Shown: positions 21,178 to 31,682, counted from the stretch's first letter. The stretch is DNA of 64,000 nt from Vibrio neptunius (GCA_019339365.1 CP079859.1:992001-1056000), one strand, 5' to 3'. Notes: generated by a model from the letters alone, not told the origin. Numbers and translations are program-made.

Positions 21178-21759
21178 ATGCGACCTTCATTACTTCTTTA
21201 TATTCATGGCTTTAACAGTTCTCCTTTGTCTCATAAAGCTAATGTTATGAAGGAGTATTGTAAGCAATATCATCCTGATATTAAGGTGGTTGTGCCTCAG
21301 CTACCGTGCTTCCCGAAACAAGCCGCTGAGTGTTTATTGGACATTATTGAACAACATATCAATGAATATCGTATTGGTTTGATTGGCAGCTCTCTTGGGG
21401 GATACATGTCTATGTGGCTGAATGCTCAATTTGGCTTCAGAGCTGTGGTTGTTAACCCAGCAGTAAAACCTTATGAATTGCTCGCTGATTACTTAGGTGA
21501 ACAAGAAAATCCCTATACACATCAACGTTATGTTTTAGAAGATAGACACATTGATGAGCTTAAAGTATTGGATACACCTTCAATCAAGCGACCTCAGGAT
21601 TTCTGGCTTTTGCAGCAAACTAAGGATGAAGTGCTGGATTATCATCAGGCAGTCGATAAATTTTTAGGAGCTAAGCAAACGGTTGAAGAAGGAGGGGATC
21701 ATAGTTTTATTAACTTCGAACGCTACCCCCAACAAATTATCGAATTTCTTCAGCTCTAG
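21178..21759 (+). CDS. yqiA: YqiA-family esterase
   Basis: 193-residue alpha/beta hydrolase. Nucleophile elbow GSSLGGY (about residues 71-77), oxyanion region YIHGFNSSP near the N-terminus, and the C-terminal His in GGDHSFINFERY; the acid is probably in the TKDEVLDY segment. Family members show esterase activity on short acyl or palmitoyl-CoA substrates; the natural substrate is uncertain. It follows cpdA after 28 nt and precedes parE, as in E. coli. Confidence 0.92.
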   Translation: MRPSLLLYIHGFNSSPLSHKANVMKEYCKQYHPDIKVVVPQLPCFPKQAAECLLDIIEQHINEYRIGLIGSSLGGYMSMWLNAQFGFRAVVVNPAVKPYELLADYLGEQENPYTHQRYVLEDRHIDELKVLDTPSIKRPQDFWLLQQTKDEVLDYHQAVDKFLGAKQTVEEGGDHSFINFERYPQQIIEFLQL

Positions 21760-21973
21760 CACTCCTTGAGGGAAGAGTCATAATTTTAGTGGTTACTTCG
21801 TTATCCCGCTTGACATCATTGCCTCTCTTCCAGACTATGTTTCACCTGTACTGAGCTGGATTCAGAACGACGAGAGTTTGGCCGTTTTTGCTACTTTTTA
21901 GGCTCATTGATAAAAAGAACAAAAAATTGCTGGCTCAGTAACCCATTTATTTTATATAACGAAATTCCGTATT

Positions 21974-23854
21974 ATGACTGAACAATATAATGCAGGAGCC
22001 ATTGAGGTTCTTAATGGTTTGGAGCCAGTACGTCGCCGACCAGGGATGTATACGGATACCGCGCGTCCCAACCATTTGGGACAAGAAGTCATCGATAACA
22101 GTGTCGATGAAGCGCTCGCCGGACACGCTTCAAAAGTTCAAGTAATTCTCCATGCTGACCAGTCACTTGAAGTGATCGATGATGGTCGAGGCATGCCCGT
22201 TGATATCCACCCAGAAGAGAAAGTCTCTGGTGTGGAGCTTATTCTATGTAAGCTTCACGCAGGTGGTAAGTTCTCGAATAAAAACTATCAATTCTCTGGT
22301 GGTCTACACGGGGTAGGTATCTCCGTGGTGAACGCCTTGTCTAAGCGTGTGGAAGTGACGGTGCGCCGTGATGGTCAGGTGTATGACATTGCATTTGAAC
22401 ATGGTGATAAGGTTTCTGATTTAACCGTGACAGGGACTTGTGGACGTCGTAACAAAGGGACTAGCGTCCACTTCTGGCCGGACGCTAAGTACTTTGACTC
22501 GGCAAACTTCTCAGTCACCCGACTGATTAACAACCTTCGAGCCAAAGCTGTGCTTTGTCCAGGACTGGAAATCACGTTCTCTGATAAGGTCAATGGTAAC
22601 GAGCATAAATGGTTGTATGAAGATGGTCTCAAAGATTATCTTGCGGAAGGCGTGAAAGGCTATACAGTTTTGCCCGAAGAGCCATTTACTGGCGAATTTT
22701 CTGCTGAAACAGAAGCCGCAAACTGGGCTGTCATTTGGCAGCCAGAAGGTGGTGAGATGATCACCGAAAGCTACGTTAACCTCATTCCTACCGCACAAGG
22801 TGGTACTCACGTTAACGGTCTACGACAGGGGTTACTTGATGCAATGCGTGAATTCTGTGAATTCCGCAACCTGTTGCCACGTGGCGTTAAGCTGACGGGG
22901 GATGATGTATTTGATCGCTGTTCTTACGTGTTGTCGGTTAAGATGCAGGATCCCCAATTTGCTGGTCAGACTAAAGAGCGTCTCTCTTCACGTCAAACTG
23001 CTGCATTTGTTTCTGGAGTCGTGAAGGATTCATTCAGCTTATGGCTAAATGAAAAACCACAATTGGCTGAACAGCTGGCTGAAGTCTGTATTGCCAACGC
23101 TCACCGTCGTATGCGTGCAAGTAAGAAGGTGGTGCGTAAAAAAGTGGCTTCAGGTCCAGCTCTACCAGGCAAACTGACGGACTGTTCGGTTCAAGATTTA
23201 AACCGCACTGAAATCTTCTTCGTCGAGGGTGACTCGGCAGGTGGTTCAGCTAAGCAAGCTCGTGATCGTGAGTTCCAAGCGGTAATGCCACTACGCGGTA
23301 AAATTCTTAATACGTGGGAAGTCTCTCCTGATCAGGTACTCGCTTCTCAAGAAGTCCATGATATCTCAGTGGCACTAGGGATTGATCCTGATAGTGAGAA
23401 CCTTGATGGTCTTCGCTACGGTAAGATCTGTATCCTTGCCGATGCGGACTCGGATGGTTTGCATATCGCAACGCTACTATGTGCTCTATTTACGCGTCAT
23501 TTCCGCTCTCTCGTTGAAGCGGGTCATATCTATGTAGCCATGCCACCGCTCTATCGTATCGACTGTGGTAAGGAAGTATTCTATGCCCTTGATGACGATG
23601 AAAAAGAAGGCATTCTAGAGCGCTTGTCGAAGAAGAAAGCAAAAATCAACGTACAGCGATTCAAAGGTTTGGGTGAGATGAACCCACTGCAACTTCGTGA
23701 AACGACGATGGATCCAAATACTCGTCGCTTAGTTCAGCTAACCATTGATGACAACCAAGCCACCATGGAAATGATGGATATGCTGCTTGGTAAGAAGCGT
23801 GCTGATGATCGTCGCTCTTGGTTACAAAACAACGGCGACATGGCAGAGGTTTAA
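21974..23854 (+). CDS. parE: DNA topoisomerase IV subunit B
   Basis: ATPase subunit of topoisomerase IV, which decatenates sister chromosomes. 626 residues: GHKL ATPase domain (ID NSVDEALAGH, DDGRGMPVD, GGLHGVG), transducer domain, TOPRIM domain with EGDSAGGSAKQAR and DADSDG, and the C-terminal tail. The quinolone region (RGKILNTWEVSPD) looks unremarkable. The ATG at 21974 has no purine-rich ribosome binding site in the 15 nt before it. The 214 bp before it hold no other gene. parC starts 3 nt after the stop. Confidence 0.97.
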   Translation: MTEQYNAGAIEVLNGLEPVRRRPGMYTDTARPNHLGQEVIDNSVDEALAGHASKVQVILHADQSLEVIDDGRGMPVDIHPEEKVSGVELILCKLHAGGKFSNKNYQFSGGLHGVGISVVNALSKRVEVTVRRDGQVYDIAFEHGDKVSDLTVTGTCGRRNKGTSVHFWPDAKYFDSANFSVTRLINNLRAKAVLCPGLEITFSDKVNGNEHKWLYEDGLKDYLAEGVKGYTVLPEEPFTGEFSAETEAANWAVIWQPEGGEMITESYVNLIPTAQGGTHVNGLRQGLLDAMREFCEFRNLLPRGVKLTGDDVFDRCSYVLSVKMQDPQFAGQTKERLSSRQTAAFVSGVVKDSFSLWLNEKPQLAEQLAEVCIANAHRRMRASKKVVRKKVASGPALPGKLTDCSVQDLNRTEIFFVEGDSAGGSAKQARDREFQAVMPLRGKILNTWEVSPDQVLASQEVHDISVALGIDPDSENLDGLRYGKICILADADSDGLHIATLLCALFTRHFRSLVEAGHIYVAMPPLYRIDCGKEVFYALDDDEKEGILERLSKKKAKINVQRFKGLGEMNPLQLRETTMDPNTRRLVQLTIDDNQATMEMMDMLLGKKRADDRRSWLQNNGDMAEV

Positions 23855-23857
23855 CAG

Positions 23858-26128
23858 ATGTCTACTGAAATCACATTTGATGGCGTTGAACAGTTGCCAA
23901 TGCGCAAGTTCACCGAAGACGCTTATCTCAATTATTCGATGTACGTCATTATGGATCGCGCGTTGCCATATATTGGTGACGGTTTAAAGCCGGTTCAGCG
24001 TCGTATTATCTACGCAATGTCGGAGCTTGGCCTTTCGGCAGCGGCAAAATACAAAAAATCAGCACGTACTGTTGGTGACGTGTTAGGTAAATACCATCCT
24101 CACGGGGATTCTGCTTGTTACGAAGCTATGGTATTGATGGCTCAGCCATTTTCATATCGCTATCCGCTCGTAGATGGTCAAGGGAACTGGGGTGCGCCTG
24201 ATGATCCTAAATCGTTCGCGGCGATGCGTTATACCGAAGCCAAACTCTCTAAGTTTGCGGAAGTTTTGCTTGGCGAGCTAGGTCAAGGCACCGTGGAATG
24301 GCAGCCGAACTTTGACGGTACAATGAAAGAGCCGCAAATGTTGCCATCACGTTTACCCCACATCCTGCTTAACGGTGTGACAGGTATTGCGGTAGGTATG
24401 GCCACGGATATTCCACCACACAACGTACGTGAAGTGGCGGAAGCAACGATTCACCTTATCGACAATCCAAAGTCTGAACTTGCAGATGTAATGAACTTTG
24501 TTCAAGGGCCTGATTACCCAACAGAAGCAGAGATCATTTCGCCTAAAGCAGACTTAGAGAAGATTTATCGTACTGGTCGCGGCAGCATTAAAATGCGTGC
24601 TGTGTGGCATAAAGAAGGTTCAGAGATCGTCATTACCGCTCTGCCACACCAAGTGTCCGGCGCTAAGTTACTAGAGCAAATCGCTAACCAAATGCGTGCT
24701 AAAAAGCTGCCTATGGTTGACGATCTGCGTGATGAATCCGATCACGAGAATCCGACTCGTATCGTGGTGGTGCCGCGTTCAAACCGCGTTGACTGTGATC
24801 AGTTGATGAACCACCTATTTGCTTCAACCGATCTTGAAAAGAACTTCCGTGTAAACCTAAACATGATTGGTTTAGACAACCGTCCTCAGGTGAAAGGGCT
24901 CGTTCAAATTCTCTCTGAATGGATCGAATTCCGCCGTGCGACTGTACGTCGTCGTTTGCAACACCGTTTAGATAAAGTTATGGCTCGCTTGCACATCTTG
25001 GAAGGTTTGTTGGTTGCATACCTTAACCTTGATGAGGTGATTGAGATTATTCGTACTGAAGACGATCCTAAAGCGGTGCTGATGGAACGTTTTGGTATTA
25101 CTGATATTCAAGCCGATGCGATTCTCGATACCAAGCTTCGCCACTTAGCGAAATTGGAAGAGATGAAGATTCGTGGAGAGCAGGAAGAGCTAGAAAAAGA
25201 ACGTGAAAAGCTAGAGCAACTATTAGGTTCTGAGCGACGTCTTAATACGCTTCTGAAGAAAGAAATCAAAGCGGACGCAGACAAGTATGGTGATGATCGC
25301 CGTTCGCCAATGGTTGAGCGCGCAGAAGCCAAGGCGCTAACAGAGCGTGACTTAGTCCCTAGTGAACCAATTACGGTTGTGCTTTCTGAGAAAGGTTGGA
25401 TTCGTCATGCTAAAGGACATGATGTTGATGCGGATGGCCTGAACTATAAGTCGGGTGATAAATACCTTGCTCATGCTCGCGGTAAGAGTAATCAGCAGGC
25501 CGTTTTCCTCGGCAGTGATGGTCGAAGCTACTCACTCGAGTCGCATTCTCTACCGTCAGCCCGTAGTCAGGGCGAGCCGATTACTGGGCGTCTTAACATT
25601 AGTGCAGGAACTAATATCCGTCATGTGGTAATGGGGGAAGAAGAGCAATTGTGGTTAGTGGGTTCTGATGCTGGCTATGGTTTCGTTTGTAAAGGCAGTG
25701 ATCTTTTATCAAAAAACCGTAGTGGTAAAGCACTGGTTACATTACCACAAAACTCGGAAGTGATTACTCCTGACACCATTAGTGATCTAGATAATGATGA
25801 AATTTTAGCGATCACCAACCAAGGTCGAATGCTGTTATTCCCTATCAAGGATCTTCCTCAATTGGGTAAAGGTAAGGGTAATAAGATTATCAATATTCCT
25901 GCTGCTAAAGCCAAAGAACGCGAAGAGGTGGTATCACATTTGATATCCTTGCCTCAAGGAGCTTCAGTCACTCTTTATGCGGGTAAGCGTAAGCTAGGTT
26001 TGAAGAGCGCCGATCTGGACAACTTCCGTGGTGAGCGAGGCCGTCGAGGCAGTCTACTACCTAGAGGATTGCAAAGAGTAACACGCATAGAAATCGAAGG
26101 CTCTACAATGGAGCAAGACAGCGAGTAA
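23858..26128 (+). CDS. parC: DNA topoisomerase IV subunit A
   Basis: DNA-cleaving subunit of topoisomerase IV. 756 residues. The catalytic Tyr is Tyr-124 in [10 protein letters not shown]. The quinolone-resistance positions read Ser-85 and Glu-89 ([11 protein letters not shown]), the wild-type residues of susceptible strains. A coiled-coil tower with a Glu/Lys-rich stretch (about 435-470) and the C-terminal beta-pinwheel repeats follow. Co-transcribed with parE, separated by 3 nt. Confidence 0.97.
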   Translation: MSTEITFDGVEQLPMRKFTEDAYLNYSMYVIMDRALPYIGDGLKPVQRRIIYAMSELGLSAAAKYKKSARTVGDVLGKYHPHGDSACYEAMVLMAQPFSYRYPLVDGQGNWGAPDDPKSFAAMRYTEAKLSKFAEVLLGELGQGTVEWQPNFDGTMKEPQMLPSRLPHILLNGVTGIAVGMATDIPPHNVREVAEATIHLIDNPKSELADVMNFVQGPDYPTEAEIISPKADLEKIYRTGRGSIKMRAVWHKEGSEIVITALPHQVSGAKLLEQIANQMRAKKLPMVDDLRDESDHENPTRIVVVPRSNRVDCDQLMNHLFASTDLEKNFRVNLNMIGLDNRPQVKGLVQILSEWIEFRRATVRRRLQHRLDKVMARLHILEGLLVAYLNLDEVIEIIRTEDDPKAVLMERFGITDIQADAILDTKLRHLAKLEEMKIRGEQEELEKEREKLEQLLGSERRLNTLLKKEIKADADKYGDDRRSPMVERAEAKALTERDLVPSEPITVVLSEKGWIRHAKGHDVDADGLNYKSGDKYLAHARGKSNQQAVFLGSDGRSYSLESHSLPSARSQGEPITGRLNISAGTNIRHVVMGEEEQLWLVGSDAGYGFVCKGSDLLSKNRSGKALVTLPQNSEVITPDTISDLDNDEILAITNQGRMLLFPIKDLPQLGKGKGNKIINIPAAKAKEREEVVSHLISLPQGASVTLYAGKRKLGLKSADLDNFRGERGRRGSLLPRGLQRVTRIEIEGSTMEQDSE

Positions 26129-26132
26129 AAAC

Positions 26133-26164
26133 AAATCCCATGCTAGAAAGTATGGGATTTTTTT
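26133..26164. terminator. Terminator between convergent parC and degS
   Basis: A 12-bp stem (AAATCCCATGCT / AGTATGGGATTT with one G-U pair) and a 4-nt loop, with seven T on the plus strand. On the minus strand the stem is followed by TTTGTTTTT, so it may also stop degS transcription. Confidence 0.85.
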
Positions 26165-26173
26165 ATTCAATTT

Positions 26174-27241
26174 TTAAATCTCTTGAGTGTCTTCTGCAAT
26201 CATAACGTTAAGTGTTTGTTCTTTACCCTTACGTAGAATCAGTACATCGACGCTAGTCCCTGGTCTCAATTCAGTGACAATATCCATTACGCTTTGACGA
26301 CCATTGATTTTTTGTCCATCGATTTTAAGAATAATGTCCTGAGCCTGAAATCCTGCGTCTGCACCAGGTCCGTTAGGGTCAACGCCTAATACAACAATGC
26401 CGCCCAAATGCTCATTACCCAATAAACGAGAGGTGACGGAATTAATATCTTGACCGTCGATGCCTATATAGCCTCGGATAACACGACCATCGGCAATGAT
26501 CTTCTGCATGATCTTATTCGCCAGCGCGTATGGAATAGCAAAAGAAATGCCGTAGGTTTCTAGTTCAGTTGCTTGCTGGAATGAGGCTGTATTGATCCCA
26601 ACTAACTCTCCTCTTGTATTGACTAACGCCCCTCCAGAATTACCTTCATTGATCGCCGCGTCAGTCTGAATAAAGCCTTGTCGTCCACCTGCACTAATGG
26701 AAGAACGGCCAGTCGCAGAAACAATTCCAAAGGTTGTCGTTTGACCTAGATTGTATGGGTTACCAATAGCAAGAACCACATCGCCTACGGTTGGAGTGTA
26801 ATTAGGATTGAGTGGTATCACGGGGAGATTACTGCCTTCGACACGCAAAATCGCGATGTCAGTACGTTTGTCAGTACCCACTAATTGAGCGGCAGCTACC
26901 CGTCCATCCTGAAGTGCTACTACAATCTGATCAGCCTGAGCGACGACATGGTAGTTGGTTATGATGTAGCCTTTTTCACTAACGATGACTCCAGAGCCTA
27001 GCCCTTGAGTCAGGAGTTTAGAACGATCGTCTTCCGTGTATTTTCGGCTGTATATATTGACTACGGCAGGGGCTGCTTTTCGCACCGCACCATTAAAGGA
27101 TATCTCTTGAGCTGAAGTGATATTGATTTCATTGCTGAAAGTCTGAGGAAGAATACTGGAACGTAGAGAGGGGATAGCTAATAGTAACAGAGCAGCTGTC
27201 GCCAACCCTAAACCGATTGAACGCAACAAGAATTGCAGCAT
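26174..27241 (-). CDS. degS: Periplasmic stress-sensor protease DegS
   Basis: Inner-membrane anchored serine protease that senses misfolded outer-membrane porins through its PDZ domain and makes the first cut in RseA, which releases sigma-E. 355 residues: N-terminal membrane anchor (about 5-24), trypsin-like domain with the triad His-98 (ITNYHVV), Asp-128 (RTDIAIL) and Ser-202 (NEGNSGGAL), and a single PDZ domain (about 255-345). Intact. Directly downstream of degQ in the same direction, but separated by a terminator at 27301-27336, so it probably has its own promoter. Confidence 0.96.
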   Translation of the reverse strand: MLQFLLRSIGLGLATAALLLLAIPSLRSSILPQTFSNEINITSAQEISFNGAVRKAAPAVVNIYSRKYTEDDRSKLLTQGLGSGVIVSEKGYIITNYHVVAQADQIVVALQDGRVAAAQLVGTDKRTDIAILRVEGSNLPVIPLNPNYTPTVGDVVLAIGNPYNLGQTTTFGIVSATGRSSISAGGRQGFIQTDAAINEGNSGGALVNTRGELVGINTASFQQATELETYGISFAIPYALANKIMQKIIADGRVIRGYIGIDGQDINSVTSRLLGNEHLGGIVVLGVDPNGPGADAGFQAQDIILKIDGQKINGRQSVMDIVTELRPGTSVDVLILRKGKEQTLNVMIAEDTQEI

Positions 27242-27300
27242 ATTTTCCTAACCACTTCAAAATTCATACAAGTGGCGAAAGGATAGCATTAGATGAGAAA

Positions 27301-27336
27301 ATAATAAAAGGACGGTAGAAGATCCTACCGTCCTTT
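27301..27336 (-). terminator. Terminator after degQ
   Basis: Perfect 12-bp stem AAAGGACGGTAG/CTACCGTCCTTT with a 6-nt loop (27307-27336); on the minus strand it is followed by TTATTAT after the T-rich arm. It lies 19 nt after the degQ stop. Confidence 0.85.
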
Positions 27337-27354
27337 GACATGGATTTTTCGTTT

Positions 27355-28721
27355 TTAACGCACAACCAAATAAATCGTGCGGTCACCGCGCTGAATATTT
27401 AAAGCCAAAACACCAGGTTGTTTTTCAAGGACTTTTCTGAACTCTGCAAGGTTTTTGACACGCTTACGGTTTACACCAATGATAATGTCTCCTTTTGCAA
27501 GTTGATACGCCTCAGCTTTCGAGCCTTTTTCTACTGAAGCGACTTTTATGCCTTGGACTGAGTCACTCGATGTTGTGTTGGTTAACTCAGCACCAGAAAG
27601 CCCTTCGTGCAGTTTATCTGCTGATGCTTTCACGTTTTGTTGCTCGCCTAGGGTGACCTCAAAGTTCTCTTTTTGCCATCACGGATAATTCCGAGTGAGA
27701 TCTTTTTGCCAGCACCGAGTGTTGCGACCTTAGCTCGCAGCTCACTAAATGAGTGAATCTCTTTGCCGTTGACAGAAACAATGACGTCGCCAGCTTTAAT
27801 GCCTGCTTTGTCAGCAGCGCTGTCTGGAACCACTTGGCTGACAAAAGCCCCTTTACTTGATTCATAACCCAGAGCGTCCGCAAGTTCGGAAGTGATTTCT
27901 CCCCCTTGTACACCGAGCATTCCGCGCTTGACTTCACCAAACTCTAAGATTTGGTCGGTGAGGTTTGTCATCATGTTAGATGGAATGGCAAAACCTATCC
28001 CAACGTTGCCACCGTTTGGACCCAGAATCGCAGTATTGATACCAATCAGTTCACCTTTCAGATTAACCAGAGCACCACCTGAGTTGCCGCTGTTAATGGC
28101 TGCATCGGTCTGGATGAAGTTCTCGAAGTTTTCGATATTTAAACCACTTCGACCTAACGCAGAGACAATACCTGAAGTCACTGTTTGACCTAAGCCGAAT
28201 GGGTTACCAATCGCGACAGCGAAGTCACCGACACGCAAAGCATCGGAATCTGCAATCTTAATTTCCGTTAAGTTTTTAGCTTTCTCAAGTTGCAGAAGAG
28301 CCACATCTGACATCTGGTCTCCGCCAACTAGCTCAGCATCGTACTCACGGCCATCATGCAGTTTAACGCGAATTTTTTCTGCGCCATTAATGACATGGTA
28401 GTTGGTGACCACATAGCCTTTTTCTGCATTAACGATAACCCCGGAGCCGAGCCCTCTAAATGGACGTTCTTGCAATTGTTCTGTTGGAAATTCAGGTCCG
28501 AAGAAGAAACGGAACTGATCGGGTATACGTTGCTTAGATACTTGAGTGCCTTCTACTGAAATACTGACCACCGCAGGGGTTACGGTTTCAAGCATTGGTG
28601 CAAGGCTAGGTAATTGTTCTCCGTCTACAGAGAGAGGGAGAGCCGCTGTAGCTTGTATGGGTGTGATGATTGAACTTAAGCTTAAAGACAGGACGGTTAA
28701 AGCAAGCAAAGGTTTTTTCAT
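27355..28721 (-). pseudogene. degQ: Periplasmic serine protease DegQ, reading frame interrupted by a 1-nt deletion
   Basis: HtrA-family periplasmic protease/chaperone. From ATG 28721 (AGGAG site) there is a signal peptide (about 1-26), the protease domain with His-109, Asp-139 and Ser-214 (SGNSGGALV), and PDZ1. The frame then stops at 27648, after IIRDGKKRTLRSP. The second PDZ domain continues in another frame (27355-27633). One more A in the run of five A (27670-27674) restores ...DGKKENFEVTLGEQQ... and a total of 455 residues, the length of E. coli DegQ. The missing base is either a sequencing error or a real mutation; the site reads C_AAA_AAG in frame, at which a -1 ribosomal shift would also rebuild the full protein. 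In the truncated form the protease and PDZ1 would survive. Confidence 0.9.
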
Positions 28722-28847
28722 CTGATAACTCCTAGTTAAGTTAAGGCCTGAGATTCAATATTTGTTTGAAAAATAAGAAATCAATCGACACTTATGGGAG
28801 TTATGACTCAAAAACCTTTGCAAAGTTCAGCAAGAAGTGAAATAGAA

Positions 28848-29306
28848 CTACGACGCTTTTGCAGTGACTGCCTGTGCAGAGTCGAGAACTTCTTTTTCCT
28901 CTTCTGCTAACATGCCCGTTGCTCCTGAAACGTAATCTTTAGGTGCTTCACTAAACGCCTGCGATGGTTGTTTGGGCTCAGCGGACTGTGCAGTTTGAGA
29001 TTGATCCGCGACTTTTTTATTGAACGGATTGTCTTGCTCAGGAATGTTTGGCAACAGTTCTGCAGACGTTTTCGTCATATGTTGGTACAACTTAGTGTAT
29101 TCCTTACCCAGTGAATCTAACATTTCGGCTGTCTGAGCAAAATGATCGGCAAGATCTTGTTTTTGTTGCTCAAGCTCGAACTTAGCAGTTTCTAAGTCTT
29201 TCTGGATGGTCTTCTGTTTTTTGTATCCCGGAGTGGAAATGCGCGAGATGATGATTCCTAAAACAGCGCCAACAAGCAAACCTACGAGGGCATAAATCCA
29301 AGGCAT
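28848..29306 (-). CDS. zapG: Cell-envelope protein ZapG (YhcB, DUF1043)
   Basis: 152 residues: one N-terminal transmembrane helix (about 3-22), then a long coiled-coil (about 30-75) and a Pro/Gln-rich acidic tail. YhcB/ZapG proteins sit in the inner membrane and link division and elongation. The segment LYQHMTKTSAELLP is characteristic of the family. As in E. coli it lies between degQ and zapE, divergent from zapE. Confidence 0.92.
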   Translation of the reverse strand: MPWIYALVGLLVGAVLGIIISRISTPGYKKQKTIQKDLETAKFELEQQKQDLADHFAQTAEMLDSLGKEYTKLYQHMTKTSAELLPNIPEQDNPFNKKVADQSQTAQSAEPKQPSQAFSEAPKDYVSGATGMLAEEEKEVLDSAQAVTAKAS

Positions 29307-29458
29307 ATTCGCTCCTTATCATTGTTATTTAACATGTTTTTTACCGGCTGGTTACACATGCTCATCGGACATGTTACTATGAGAATTCGAGACGATAAAG
29401 AAAAATGCGTGTGCTCTGCATAGCAGTTTCAATCCTTCTATAGCACGTGAGTGAAGTG

Positions 29459-30564
29459 ATGACACCCTTAGAGATCTATACAAAAGATGTAAAAGAACAT
29501 GGCTTTCAACAAGATGAAGCGCAGCTTCAAGCAGTGACAGCTTTGGATAATCTCTACCATGAATTTGTTCAATACGTAAACACCTCAGTTGAACCTGTTG
29601 CGAGGTGGAAGAGTTGGTTCGGTAAAACAGCCTCGTTACCTGTCGCCCCTAAGGGGTTGTATTTTTGGGGAGGGGTAGGGCGTGGAAAGACGTATTTAAT
29701 GGATACGTTTTATGAAGCTTTGCCCTGTGAAAAAAAAAAATGCGGGTACACTTTCACCGATTTATGTATCGAGTACATGATGAGCTGAACACATTGGGAG
29801 AGGTTAATGATCCTCTGGAGTTAGTGGCGGATAAGTTTAAATCAGAAGCAGAAATTATCTGTTTTGATGAGTTTTTTGTTTCAGATATCACGGATGCAAT
29901 GATTTTAGGTACTTTATTCCAAGCCTTGTTTAAGCGTGGTGTAGTGCTTGTAGCTACGTCTAATATCCCACCTCAAGATCTTTACCGAAATGGTTTACAA
30001 AGAGTACGTTTCTTACCAGCCATTGAGTTAATCAACGCTAATTGCCGGATACTGAATGTCGACAGCGGTATAGATTACCGACTAAGAACATTGGAACAAG
30101 CAGAGATTTACCATTTCCCATTAGATACGAAGGCCAACACCAACCTGTGCCATTACTTTGAACAGCTTGTTGGTGAAAACAAGCAGGGTGACAAAAGCAT
30201 AGACATTAATCATCGTCAGATAGAAGTCGTGAATTCTTACGAAGGGGTATTGCACGCCACTTTTAGTCAGTTATGTCAATCGGCCAGAAGTCAGAATGAC
30301 TATATTGAATTATCAAGAATTTACAATACGGTGCTACTTGCCGATGTACAACAAATGGGGAGGGCAAGCGACGACGCAGCTCGTCGTTTCATTGCGCTGG
30401 TGGACGAGTTCTATGAGCGAAACGTCAAATTGATTATCTCAGCACAAGTACCGTTAGAGGAGTTATACACTCAGGGACAATTGGAATTTGAATTCAAACG
30501 TTGCCAGTCTCGATTGATCGAAATGCAAAGTCATGATTATCTGGCGAAAGAGCATTTGGCATAA
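29459..30564 (+). pseudogene. zapE: Cell-division ATPase ZapE, reading frame interrupted at an A11 tract
   Basis: AFC1-like ATPase that modulates the Z-ring. The 5' part (ATG 29459; the frame is also open from GTG 29447) has Walker A GGVGRGKT and stops at 29788 after ...LPCEKKKCGYTF. The rest (MRVHFHRFMYRVHDEL... with Walker B CFDEFFVSD, to 30564) is one frame off. The break is at 29730-29740, a run of 11 A. Twelve A, or nine, would join the halves into a protein of about 367-368 residues; nine gives the same spacing as E. coli (ERKQRLHFHRF). Possible explanations: a homopolymer sequencing error, a real mutation, or transcriptional slippage on the A tract. Confidence 0.9.
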
Positions 30565-30621
30565 GGGGTTGGGTGTTTCTACGAGGAGTGAAAAAAAATT
30601 TAACTTTTTATCCGAAAAGAG

Positions 30622-30650
30622 GTGATTTTTTCAACTGACTTCTCTATAAT
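30622..30650 (+). promoter_or_regulatory. Probable promoter of rplM-rpsI
   Basis: A perfect -10 TATAAT (30645-30650) with a weak -35 (GTGATT or TGATTT, 16-17 bp upstream) and a GC-rich discriminator CCTGCGACCC, typical of growth-rate and ppGpp-controlled ribosomal promoters. It gives an mRNA leader of about 140 nt. Confidence 0.7.
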
Positions 30651-30657
30651 CCTGCGA

Positions 30658-30796
30658 CCCACCGTTACTGCAGACCAAATCCATAGCGGATCTAGGGTCG
30701 AGAGTGCCATCCACTCGAAGGGGTGATGACTGGGCTCTTAGTCAGTGGGAGCAATGCTCCTGAAGTGTAAATTTAAATTAACGGGTTATTATTAGC
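30658..30796 (+). promoter_or_regulatory. Structured 5' leader of rplM mRNA
   Basis: About 140 untranslated nt with several small hairpins, such as GGAGCA-A-TGCTCC ending near 30762. In E. coli the rplM-rpsI operon is controlled by L13 binding to its own leader; the position and length here suit the same role. I infer this from position and have not matched a covariance model. Confidence 0.45.
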
Positions 30797-31225
30797 ATGA
30801 AAACTTTCGTTGCTAAACCAGAAACTGTAAAACGCGACTGGTACGTTGTAGACGCTGAAGGTAAAACTCTTGGTCGTCTAGCAAGTGAAATTGCATCTCG
30901 CCTACGTGGCAAACATAAAGCTGAGTACACTCCACACGTTGACACTGGTGATTACATCATCGTTGTAAACGCGGAGAAAGTTACTGTAACTGGTAACAAA
31001 GCGAAAGGTAAGATTTACTACCGTCACACTGAATTCCCAGGCGGCCTAAAATCAATCAGCTTCGAGAAGCTAATTGATCGTAAGCCAGAGATGGCGATTG
31101 AACTAGCAGTTAAAGGTATGCTACCACGTGGTCCTCTAGGCCGTGCTATGTACCGTAAACTGAAAGTTTACGCTGGTGCTGAGCACAACCATGTTGCTCA
31201 ACAACCACAAGTACTAGACATCTAA
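30797..31225 (+). CDS. rplM: 50S ribosomal protein L13
   Basis: 142 residues, the same length as E. coli L13, starting [20 protein letters not shown] and holding the family signature [17 protein letters not shown] near the C-terminus. Early assembly protein of the 50S subunit. It is the first gene of an operon with rpsI (15 nt apart). Codon usage is strongly biased, as expected for a highly expressed gene. Confidence 0.99.
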   Translation: MKTFVAKPETVKRDWYVVDAEGKTLGRLASEIASRLRGKHKAEYTPHVDTGDYIIVVNAEKVTVTGNKAKGKIYYRHTEFPGGLKSISFEKLIDRKPEMAIELAVKGMLPRGPLGRAMYRKLKVYAGAEHNHVAQQPQVLDI

Positions 31226-31240
31226 TCGGGGATTTCGAAA

Positions 31241-31633
31241 ATGGCAGAGAATCAATACTACGGCACTGGCCGTCGCAAAAGCTCAGCTGCACGTGTTTTC
31301 ATCAAACCAGGCAGCGGCAACATCGTAATCAACAAGCGTAGCCTTGATGAGTACTTCGGTCGTCCAACTTCTCGTATGGTTGTTAAACAGCCTCTAGAGC
31401 TAGTTGAATTGACTGAGAAATTAGACCTATACGTTACTGTTAAAGGTGGCGGTATTTCTGGTCAAGCAGGTGCTATCCGTCACGGTATCACTCGCGCTCT
31501 AATGGAATACGATGAGTCTCTACGTCCTACTCTACGTGCCGCTGGTTACGTTACTCGTGACGCTCGTTGCGTTGAACGTAAGAAAGTTGGTCTACGTAAA
31601 GCACGTCGTCGTCCACAGTTCTCTAAGCGTTAA
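31241..31633 (+). CDS. rpsI: 30S ribosomal protein S9
   Basis: 130 residues with the standard basic C-terminal tail [17 protein letters not shown] that reaches the P-site tRNA. It starts [20 protein letters not shown]. Second gene of the rplM operon. Confidence 0.99.
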   Translation: MAENQYYGTGRRKSSAARVFIKPGSGNIVINKRSLDEYFGRPTSRMVVKQPLELVELTEKLDLYVTVKGGGISGQAGAIRHGITRALMEYDESLRPTLRAAGYVTRDARCVERKKVGLRKARRRPQFSKR

Positions 31634-31682
31634 TCTTTTTCGAAAAGATTGGCCTTCGGTGTTCTCACCGGAATGTGGTCTC

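Noticed and set aside
27648..27680. degQ as a proven programmed -1 frameshift gene
   Set aside because: The motif is suitable, but three other indels in the window make a sequence error the simpler explanation, and no stimulatory element was established.
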